In this document: positions 57,728-64,000 of the stretch, in pieces
Numbering within the stretch: position 1 is the stretch's first letter
Layout of the letters: the number at the start of each line of letters is the position of its first letter
Assembly (NCBI GenBank): GCA_964624625.1
Contig: CAZUXW010000002.1
Span: 38,211 to 102,210, forward strand
DNA from: PALSA-1180 sp964624625
GTDB lineage: Bacteria; Oederibacteriota; Muellerivitia; Muellerivitales; Muellerivitaceae
Reading direction: 5' to 3'
DNA length: 64,000 nucleotides
Program-made: the position numbers and the translations under genes
The notes under the pieces: generated by a model
What the model was told of the DNA's origin: nothing
What the model saw: only the letters and a program-made list of their open reading frames with translations
Database searches by the model: none

Positions 57728-59335
57728 TTAAATCACTCTCGTATACTCGTTCAAATCTTTTTTCCACACCACCACGCCGCAGAAGCGCTCGCCCTCGGGG
57801 CAGACGGGTTTGGTGCCGGCCCGGCTGCGGAGCCCGCAGGGAGGCAGGAGCCACTTGCCGATGCGGGGATGCACTTCCCTCACCTGCTGTGCCTCATCCA
57901 CCGAGGCTTTCCAGATTTCTTCCTGGGCGTTGTAGCAAAGCCTCATGGCGTGCTTGTGGTGCAGGTTCAGCAGGTCCGCGGACTCGGAAAAGCGCACCGC
58001 CACGGCGTTCGGAAGGAGATAGGACGCGAATTCCTCGGATACGCCCAATTTTCTCAATTTCACGATGTTATCCCAGGTTTTTTCCATGATCCCGGCGAAA
58101 TCCTTCTTCAGGACTTGGTCCTGTTCCAAGAGCACCGGCATCAAATAATCCGGTTCATCCAGCGTCAGGGCGTGGAGGATGGGACGGGAAGCCGGCGTCA
58201 TCCGGTGGCGCTGGTCCTGGGAATCCCCGGTGTGGGACAGTTTTTTTCGGAAGGTGTAGTGGGGATGGAAAAGGGCCCGGGTCAGTTTGCTGTGGGTGGA
58301 AACATTCAGGGTCTCGCCCAGGTATTTATTCTTAGCCGGATCCAGGGCCAGCTCAATGGCCTCATCGTCGGAAAGGGCCGAGGAGGGCAGGCCGAAAACT
58401 TCCCGGACCGCTTGAGCCAGCATCCTTTCGCCTTCCTTGGAATGGTCCGCCAGTTTGGACATGCGCCCCCCCAGGGAAGCGTCGAATTCTTCCCGGAAGG
58501 CCTTATGGGTGGCCGGCGTAGCGTGGAAATCCTGGTACATCTGGGCTTCCGCCGTGGCTTCGAAGGCCAGGGGCTGTTCTAGGATGGCCCGGTACTCGGG
58601 CGCTTGTTCCAAAACCGCCTCCACCATCTTGCCGATCACGATTTTCTGCTCCAAGGGCGCGTCAAAGGTCTGGCAAAGCCTCCAATAGCGCAGGAGCGTC
58701 AACCCCGAAACCGTGTGGTAAAGATAGGCGAAGGTCGCCACGGGCAAAACGTAGCGGGCTACTTCCTGGGATTTCTTTTGCACCGCGGTAGCGGCCTTCT
58801 TGCCGGCTAAATCGGCGTGGCGGAACCTCGCCTGGTATTCCCGGCCGACAAGCCCCTTGAGTTTTTCCGTGAGGGACAAATAGGACTGGGTTTGGAAAGC
58901 GACCGTCTCCCGGTAAATGTGGGCGGCCTCGCCGGCGAGGGGCGGCATGGCGATCTGGCTGGTGTCCACGGTGACATAGCGCTGGGATACCTGTTCCGAA
59001 TTATAGAAAGGATGGCTGTGCAGGAAACTCCAGATGAACTGCCGGGAGACGTTTTCCAGGGCGAACTGGAAATGGGCGTGCTGGAGGGTGGTGTGGTGCC
59101 CCGCCTTATAAATGGACCTGGCCAGGTCGTCGCGTTTTTGCCGGCGGTCCTCCCGTTTTTCCTCGTCCAATCCCTCCCCTGCCACCTGCTCGGCGGTGAT
59201 GATGCCCTTGCTGGAATAACAGGTCCTGGCCGTCGCCACGGCGTTATCAAAGGGTTTGACGAAGCTGTTGATGAGGGTCACTTTGGGCTCGGCGGAAAGG
59301 AAAGACTGGGCTGGAATGTCGATCAGTTCAGGCAT
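57728..59335 (-). CDS. thyX: FAD-dependent thymidylate synthase ThyX, long two-domain form
   Basis: A 535-residue protein, about twice the usual 220-250 of ThyX. The N-terminal domain keeps H-T-T-L-Q-H-A-H-F near 81-89 and S-E-Q-V-S-Q-R-Y (113-120), but has H-S-H where RHR is expected. The C-terminal domain has L-F-H-P-H-Y-T-F and the RHR (R376-H377-R378) but not the S-x-N-E part. Together they could rebuild one complete signature. The C-terminus has Cys residues C-G-L-R then V-C-P-E-G-E-R-F-C-G that may bind metal. It makes dTMP from dUMP with methylene-THF and FADH2. Divergent from the AAA+ gene. Confidence 0.85.
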   Translation of the reverse strand: MPELIDIPAQSFLSAEPKVTLINSFVKPFDNAVATARTCYSSKGIITAEQVAGEGLDEEKREDRRQKRDDLARSIYKAGHHTTLQHAHFQFALENVSRQFIWSFLHSHPFYNSEQVSQRYVTVDTSQIAMPPLAGEAAHIYRETVAFQTQSYLSLTEKLKGLVGREYQARFRHADLAGKKAATAVQKKSQEVARYVLPVATFAYLYHTVSGLTLLRYWRLCQTFDAPLEQKIVIGKMVEAVLEQAPEYRAILEQPLAFEATAEAQMYQDFHATPATHKAFREEFDASLGGRMSKLADHSKEGERMLAQAVREVFGLPSSALSDDEAIELALDPAKNKYLGETLNVSTHSKLTRALFHPHYTFRKKLSHTGDSQDQRHRMTPASRPILHALTLDEPDYLMPVLLEQDQVLKKDFAGIMEKTWDNIVKLRKLGVSEEFASYLLPNAVAVRFSESADLLNLHHKHAMRLCYNAQEEIWKASVDEAQQVREVHPRIGKWLLPPCGLRSRAGTKPVCPEGERFCGVVVWKKDLNEYTRVI

Positions 59336-59535
59336 GGCGTCTCTTTTAGGGCGATGGGTCGTTGAAAGGAGTGGAACGGCCTTATTTTAGCCGAAAAGAG
59401 TTTTTAATCGAAAGCTTTTCCTGAATTTCTTTCCTTCCCCTTGCAACCCCAATGGACGACCTTCTAAAATCTTACCGCGAGGGCCTCCGGCCCTTCCCCA
59501 TCGCCTTCACCAAAATCAACAACTAAAGGATCCTC

Positions 59536-60960
59536 ATGTCTTCCAAAGCCTCGACGCTGGGCCAACTCAAAGCCTCCCACTATCCCGATGTCACCGTGAA
59601 GGCGGAGTTGGAAAAAAACCTGCTGAAAAAATTAAAGGCGGGGGAAATCCTTTTTCCCCACATCCACGGCTTCGAGGAAACCGTGGTTCCCCAATTGACC
59701 AACGCCCTTTTATCCCACCATGACATCGTCTTTCTCGGGGAAAAGGGCCAGGCCAAAAGCCGGTTGATGAGGTCGCTCACCCAGTTTCTGGACGAGGAAA
59801 TTCCCATCGTGAAGGGCTGCGAGATTCACGACCATCCCTACCATCCCATCTGTTCGGCTTGCCGCAAAAAACTCAAGGAAAAGGGCGATGATCTGGAAAT
59901 CGAATGGATCGGCCGCGAGGAGCGCTATGGGGAGCGCCTCTCCCCCGGCACGAAGATCGCCGACTTGATCGGGGACCTGGATCCGGCCAAGGTCGCCGCT
60001 GGCAACCCCCTGGCCAGCGAGGAAGCCATCCACTTCGGGCTCATTCCCCGCATGAACCGGGGAATCTTCGCGGTGAACGAATTGCCCGACCTGGAATACC
60101 TGGTCCAGGTGGCGCTCTTTAATATCCTGGAAGAGCGCGACATCCAAGTCCGGGGCTACCCTATCCGGTTTGACTTGGATTTGATCCTTCTCTTTACCGC
60201 CAATCCGGAGGAATACACCAGGGCCGGGAAAATCATCACCCAGCTCAAGGACCGCATCGGCGCGGAAATCAGGACCCACTATCCCCTCACCCGGGACCTG
60301 GGCATCAAGATCATCCTGCAGGAGGCCCGAATCCCGGCCAACGACGAGGTGAAGCTGGTGATTCCGGATTTCATGACGGAAATTATCGAGCAGATCACCG
60401 TCGAGGCCCGCAAGAGCCCCTATGTGAACCAGAAGTCGGGAGTCTCCGCCAGGCTTTCCATCGCCAACTACGAGACCATGATCGCCAACGCCAGGAGGAG
60501 GGCTTATATCCTGGGCGAGAAAGAGGCCGTGCCCCGTATGTCGGACTTGAACTACCTCTATACTTCCTCTTCGGGAAAAATCGAGCTGGATCCCTTCCGC
60601 GAGGAAACGGTGAACGAGTTCCAGGTCTTCGGCAAGATTACCGACAAGGCCGTGTCCCAGGTATTTAAGGAGCACATGGACCGGGAACATTTGGAAATTT
60701 CCCTGCCGGACCTGTCCGGCGACAAGCATATCCGGCTTTCCGAACTGACCCCCTCCAGCCAGTACAAGGACGTCATTTCCCAGCTTCCCCAGATTTGGGA
60801 GCCGGTCCATCACTTGACGGGGAAAAACTCGGAAATGTACCAGGCTTCCTGCGTGGAATTCGTCTTGGAAGGCCTCCACCTGTCGGGAAAGTTGTCCCGC
60901 AGCAAGGTGGGCGAGATATTCGACTACCAGGCCCCGGCCAGCCCCAGAAAAAAAAGCTGA
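59536..60960 (+). CDS. MoxR/ChlI-like AAA+ ATPase with CxxC insertion
   Basis: A 474-residue AAA+ protein of the magnesium-chelatase-like class. Walker A is L-G-E-K-G-Q-A-K-S (residues 67-75). A metal-like insertion follows: C95-E-I-H-D-H-P-Y-H103-P-I-C106-S-A-C109. Walker B is I-F-A-V-N181-E182-L-P, with Asn in place of the usual Asp. Sensor I appears as L-F-T-A-N-P-E-E-Y near 220. ATPases of this type pair with VWA proteins in chelatases and in MoxR chaperones; a VWA gene is next, so an ATP-driven remodelling or metal-insertion complex is likely. Confidence 0.88.
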   Translation: MSSKASTLGQLKASHYPDVTVKAELEKNLLKKLKAGEILFPHIHGFEETVVPQLTNALLSHHDIVFLGEKGQAKSRLMRSLTQFLDEEIPIVKGCEIHDHPYHPICSACRKKLKEKGDDLEIEWIGREERYGERLSPGTKIADLIGDLDPAKVAAGNPLASEEAIHFGLIPRMNRGIFAVNELPDLEYLVQVALFNILEERDIQVRGYPIRFDLDLILLFTANPEEYTRAGKIITQLKDRIGAEIRTHYPLTRDLGIKIILQEARIPANDEVKLVIPDFMTEIIEQITVEARKSPYVNQKSGVSARLSIANYETMIANARRRAYILGEKEAVPRMSDLNYLYTSSSGKIELDPFREETVNEFQVFGKITDKAVSQVFKEHMDREHLEISLPDLSGDKHIRLSELTPSSQYKDVISQLPQIWEPVHHLTGKNSEMYQASCVEFVLEGLHLSGKLSRSKVGEIFDYQAPASPRKKS

Positions 60961-60989
60961 CAGCTGTCGGCTGATAGCTAAGGATTAAA

Positions 60990-62738
60990 ATGATTACCCA
61001 CGATTATTCCGAATGGCATGAACCTGAAAAGCCCCCCTTTACCGTGGAGGACCTGGTCAACGCGGTGAAGGAGCTGATGATGCAGTACCACGTTTCCTTC
61101 GACGAGGCCCTCAAGCACCTGCAGGAAAAAGGCATTCCCTACAACCAATTCCTCAAGGTCAGCGGCATGGACGAGTTGATCCAGGGCCATTTGGACGAGA
61201 TCGACCGGCAGCGACGGGAGATTTTGGAGGAGCACCGCTTGGACGATTTGCTGTCCAAGCTGGAGGAGGATATCCGCCGTAAATCTGCCGTGCTCGAACA
61301 GCTGGTCGCCAAACTCAAGGACGAAAACCTCTCCCAGCGCCTGAAAGATGGCCTGGATCAGCGCAACCCTTCCCAGCTTTACACCTTGGATTGGCAGATT
61401 TCCCGCCTCAACAACCCCAAGGCCGGCGAGGCCCGGCGGCAATTGCAGGAGTTGATCCAGCAGGTCCAACGGATGAATTCCCTCTCCGAACTGGACGAGG
61501 ACAACGAATTCACCGGGCCCAACAGCGTAACCGCTCCCGAGGCGGAACGCCTGAAGGAGCGCCTGGCCATGCTGGACGAGCTGGAGGACCAGCTGTTGGA
61601 CGCCCTGGAATACGGCGACCTCTTCAACATGGACCTGGAACAACTCAAGGAAATGCTGGGAGAAGAAGCGGCCCAGTCCTTTGACGCGAAAAGGGAGGAG
61701 CTCCGGAAGCAATTTTCCGAGGCCCTCCAGGCCACCGGCGAGGTGGACCACGACGAGGACACGGACATTTATAAAATCACCCCGGGAGCGGCCCGGAAAA
61801 TCGGCGAGAAGGCCTTGAAGGAAGTTTTTTCCCGGCTCTTTACCGACGGGATCGGCCGCCACCACGCCACCTATACCGGCGACGGCAACGTGGAAATGAC
61901 CGTGACCAAGCCCTATGAATTCGGGGATTCCCTGACGACCCTGGACCTGCCTTCCAGCCTTTTGAACAGCGCCATCCGCCAGGCCGGCGCGCTTGGCGCG
62001 GCCCCCAACGGGAAAATCAAGATCGACAGCCGGGATTTTATGGTGCACCAGACCAAGGGCGCGGCGGCCGCGGCCATCGTCATGCTGATCGACCAAAGCG
62101 GTTCCATGTCCCGCTATGGACGCTTTTACAACACCAAGAAACTGGCCCTGGCCCTGGACGCCCTCATCCGGACCGAGTATCCCGAGGACAAACTTTACTT
62201 CGTCGGCTTTTCCACCTTCGCCAGGCAAATTTCCATCGGCGCCATCCCCGAGCTGGCGCCTAAACCGGTGACCGTCATGGGCGGCGCGGTCAACATGCGG
62301 ATTGATTTTTCCAGGGAGGTGGACCAAAGGAGCCGGGACTTGATCCCGGAGCACTTCACGAACCTGCAAAAGGGCTTGGAATTGGCAAGGGTCCTCTTGG
62401 CCAACTCGGACACGAAAAACAAAAGCATTCTTCTCATCACCGACGGCGCCCCCACGGCCTTTTACGAGGATTCCTTCCTGTACCTGACCTACCCGCCGAA
62501 CGAGAGGACCTACCAGCGCACCTTACGGGAAGTGAAGATGGTGACCGACGAGAATATCACCATCAACACCTTCATGATGGGCAACGAGGTGGACATGGGC
62601 TATTTCGGCGAGGCGGAATTTTTGGAGCAGATGCACCAGCTTAACAAGGGCCGTTTGATTTACCCGGCCCCGGACAAGCTGACCCAGTATGTTTTGAAGG
62701 ATTACCTGGACCACCGGAATAAGATCATTCAGATTTAA
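60990..62738 (+). CDS. VWA-domain protein, partner of the AAA+ ATPase
   Basis: A 582-residue cytoplasmic protein. The first 330 residues are helical and charged (many E-x-L-x-x-L stretches, coiled-coil-like). A C-terminal von Willebrand A domain begins with the MIDAS D368-Q-S370-G-S372, then T-D-G-A-P-T-A near 490. A 29-base gap to the AAA+ gene and matching order (AAA+ then VWA) argue for one complex, as in BchI/BchD or the MoxR-VWA systems. The intergenic gap contains an AGCTGT stutter motif. Substrate unknown. Confidence 0.88.
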   Translation: MITHDYSEWHEPEKPPFTVEDLVNAVKELMMQYHVSFDEALKHLQEKGIPYNQFLKVSGMDELIQGHLDEIDRQRREILEEHRLDDLLSKLEEDIRRKSAVLEQLVAKLKDENLSQRLKDGLDQRNPSQLYTLDWQISRLNNPKAGEARRQLQELIQQVQRMNSLSELDEDNEFTGPNSVTAPEAERLKERLAMLDELEDQLLDALEYGDLFNMDLEQLKEMLGEEAAQSFDAKREELRKQFSEALQATGEVDHDEDTDIYKITPGAARKIGEKALKEVFSRLFTDGIGRHHATYTGDGNVEMTVTKPYEFGDSLTTLDLPSSLLNSAIRQAGALGAAPNGKIKIDSRDFMVHQTKGAAAAAIVMLIDQSGSMSRYGRFYNTKKLALALDALIRTEYPEDKLYFVGFSTFARQISIGAIPELAPKPVTVMGGAVNMRIDFSREVDQRSRDLIPEHFTNLQKGLELARVLLANSDTKNKSILLITDGAPTAFYEDSFLYLTYPPNERTYQRTLREVKMVTDENITINTFMMGNEVDMGYFGEAEFLEQMHQLNKGRLIYPAPDKLTQYVLKDYLDHRNKIIQI

Positions 62739-62751
62739 TTGAGGAGGATTT

Positions 62752-63078
62752 ATGAACCATGCCATGACGACCACTACCTTCACGCTCGACGGTTATACCG
62801 TGACGAAAAACCTGGGAGTCGTCCGGGGCCTGACCGTGCGTTCCCGCTCCATCATCGGCAACATCGGGGCCGGCATCCAATCACTCTTCGGGGGCAACAT
62901 CACCCTCTACACCAGCCTCTGCGAGAGGGCCAGGGAAGAAGCGTTTGACATGATGATGAAACACGCCGAGCAATTGGGCGCCAACGCGGTAGTGGGTGTC
63001 CGCTACGACGCCACCGAGGTCATGCAGGGAATCACGGAAGTCCTCTGCTACGGAACGGCTGTGGTCGTTAAACCCTAG
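62752..63078 (+). CDS. YbjQ/UPF0145 family protein
   Basis: A 108-residue protein of the YbjQ (DUF74) family, beta-rich pentamer-forming folds. The core N-L-G-V-V-R-G-L-T-V-R-S-R near residue 20 and the late stretch A-E-Q-L-G-A-N-A-V-V-G-V-R-Y-D then G-T-A-V-V-V are the family blocks. RBS GGAGG. It is 13 bases after the VWA gene, so it belongs to the AAA+/VWA transcript. YbjQ proteins are annotated heavy-metal-binding-like, but the function is open. Confidence 0.9.
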   Translation: MNHAMTTTTFTLDGYTVTKNLGVVRGLTVRSRSIIGNIGAGIQSLFGGNITLYTSLCERAREEAFDMMMKHAEQLGANAVVGVRYDATEVMQGITEVLCYGTAVVVKP

Positions 63079-63097
63079 AAGTCATTTCAAAACCTCT

Positions 63098-63190
63098 TTC
63101 ACCACCAAGACACCAAAGCACCAAGAAAGTCGTAAGTGGAAAATCATTAAAAATTCTTAAAAACGCTTTCCTTGGAGGCTTGGTGGTGAA
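63098..63190. repeat. TTCACCAC-type inverted repeat R15 (CACCAAG class)
   Basis: Left arm TTCACCACCAAGACACC ... GCACCAAGAAAG (63098-63129), right arm CTTTCCTTGGAGGCTTGGTGG then TGAA (63166-63190). Clean pairing of the outer 15 bases (TTCACCACCAAG / CTTGGTGGTGAA). Loop A+T-rich. Between the convergent ybjQ-like gene and the partial gene at the window edge. Confidence 0.9.
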
Positions 63191-63237
63191 AATTGCCTCA
63201 TATTTTGGATTTTGAAATAAGTTCTATCCCGGCCCCA

Positions 63238-64000
63238 TCACCGCCAGGGATAAAGAGCTTCCGATTCCTTGGCTTTTAACATGATCTTTTCAGCCTTTGG
63301 CCTGTCCCCCGATAACAAAACCAGCTCCGCCCATTTGGCCAGGAGATGGGCCGCCGGATATCCCCTTTGGACCGCCCACTCCGACGCGCGCAAATGCTCG
63401 GGAAAATGGCCGCGATAGTAGTAATAAAATTGAGCCGTCTTTTCCCAAAAGCAGGACTCCAAATAGGGATCGCCCTGAACCAGGGGGTAATCCTCCCGGA
63501 TCGCTAGGTCGGTTTTCTCTAAACAGTCCTTGTCGTGGATATGGTCCACAGCCCAATTAATATCCTGGAAAGCCTTGTCCGCCTTGGCCCAACGGGTAAA
63601 GACCGGCCTGGTTTCGTCCGTAACCGGCAGGATCACTAAATCCCGGTTGCCATCCTTCGAAAAATCAGAATCCAGGTCCTTCCATTGGCCTTGAGGAAAT
63701 CTTTTTTCCAGGAACGGCCGGTAGTGGGCATCCGTCAAAACCGCCAGCCACTTCACCGAGGTCTGATCCAACCGGAAGTTAAAAGCCGCGTTGAAAAAAT
63801 AAGTCCCCATGGTCAAGGTTCGGTCCGCAGGAAGATCCCATTCGCATAAAATAAAACCAGGCCCTTCTTTTTTTTCTTGGTCTGCCAAATACCGGTAAGC
63901 CCTGTAACGGGCTAACGACCTGGTGGTTTTTTGGAAGAGCCCGGTGTGGCGGTCTACATCCAGGTAGGGCTTCATCAACCGCCCCCCGTCAAAGACCAGG
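63238..64000 (-). CDS. large, probably membrane-associated protein, C-terminal part
   Basis: C-terminal part of an open frame that continues past the window edge (the bases before M-M-K-P-Y read in frame as L-V-F-D-G-G-R-L). The visible 253 residues are soluble and Trp/Tyr-rich, with F-I-L-C-E-W-D-L-P-A near 48 and the helical C-terminal A-A-H-L-L-A-K-W-A-E-L-V-L-L. This resembles the periplasmic C-terminal domain of a GT-C-type glycosyltransferase, but no decisive motif can be seen. The start and most of the protein are outside. Confidence 0.55.
   Translation of the reverse strand, partial: LVFDGGRLMKPYLDVDRHTGLFQKTTRSLARYRAYRYLADQEKKEGPGFILCEWDLPADRTLTMGTYFFNAAFNFRLDQTSVKWLAVLTDAHYRPFLEKRFPQGQWKDLDSDFSKDGNRDLVILPVTDETRPVFTRWAKADKAFQDINWAVDHIHDKDCLEKTDLAIREDYPLVQGDPYLESCFWEKTAQFYYYYRGHFPEHLRASEWAVQRGYPAAHLLAKWAELVLLSGDRPKAEKIMLKAKESEALYPWR

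Noticed and set aside
59452..59526. 24-codon open frame (M-D-D-L-L-K-S-Y-R...) upstream of the AAA+ gene
   Set aside because: No ribosome site and too short to judge; nothing supports it as a leader peptide.
59710..60879. Long minus-strand open frame opposite the AAA+ gene
   Set aside because: No motif; the plus strand carries all AAA+ motifs in frame.
60978..62369. Long minus-strand open frame opposite the VWA gene
   Set aside because: A consequence of G+C-rich codons. The composition is not protein-like (Val/Gln/Leu runs), while the plus strand has a clear VWA protein with a MIDAS site.
4626..63190. CRISPR array
   Set aside because: The repeats are spread over 58 kb with genes between, are palindromic with stuttered words, and show no regular spacers or cas genes.

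Overview
This window reads as one scaffold of a draft (probably metagenome-assembled) genome from a Gram-negative, heterotrophic, probably respiring bacterium. It holds five runs of exactly 100 N, at 8041, 13909, 17503, 47030 and 57091. G+C is high except for one A+T-rich island. The envelope evidence is signal peptides, lipoprotein signals, a BamE-like lipoprotein and a TPR protein with a beta-barrel-like C-terminus. Three TCA enzymes are present: an Aquifex-type aconitase, NADP-type isocitrate dehydrogenase and malate dehydrogenase. A MqnD-like protein suggests menaquinone made by the futalosine route, and ThyX makes dTMP. I cannot name the lineage. The mix, with a Thr/Pro-rich lipoprotein and many stutter-type intergenic repeats, suggests a little-studied candidate phylum (inference). 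I saw no rRNA, tRNA, CRISPR, integrase or transposase.

Layout. 0-9 kb: ABC-2 permease, a small Cys-rich protein, sulfotransferase, HrpB helicase, secreted proteins, tandem STAS-like paralogues divergent from an HtrA-like protease, and an HxlR regulator divergent from YceI. 9-18 kb: pirin, DUF2461, an RsmB/NOP2-type RNA methyltransferase, DUF1569, a branched-chain amino acid type ABC transporter (LivM, LivH and, further on, LivK), a metallophosphoesterase and PdxB. 18-30 kb: CopZ-CopA, aconitase, an MBL hydrolase, a PHP phosphoesterase, a YfhO-like membrane protein, CysC and Mdh. 30-42 kb: a lipoprotein, GH5 overlapping a PilZ gene, Icd, a degenerate sigma-54-activator-like protein, Bcp, ferredoxin, an acyltransferase and a TPR protein. 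42.2-45.95 kb: A+T-rich island with two unknown proteins, a Thr/Pro-rich lipoprotein and a GT39-like membrane protein. 46-64 kb: sugar nucleotidyltransferase, galactokinase (gapped), a MoeB-rhodanese fusion, MtnB and MtnD of methionine salvage, QueG, a TPR-barrel protein, a NUDIX-DUF309 fusion, a GIY-YIG protein, MqnD-like, HAD (partial), a long ThyX, and an AAA+/VWA/YbjQ-like operon.

The most striking feature is not a gene. At least fifteen intergenic elements share the plan TTCACCAC...GTGGTGAA. Their arms are built from short stuttering words (CCACAGAGGCACAG, CCACGAAGACACGAAG, CCACCAAGACACCAAG and similar), and the two arms of most copies change together so that pairing is kept. They lie downstream of genes, in seven of eleven convergent gene gaps and in none of nine divergent gaps. 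Other stutter or palindrome families occur beside them. I know of no established name for this system.

Several apparent gene fusions are artefacts of the N gaps: LivH-LivM, a secreted protein joined to a HAD hydrolase, and the break in the HxlR gene, where a 55-bp duplicate shows the gap is spurious.
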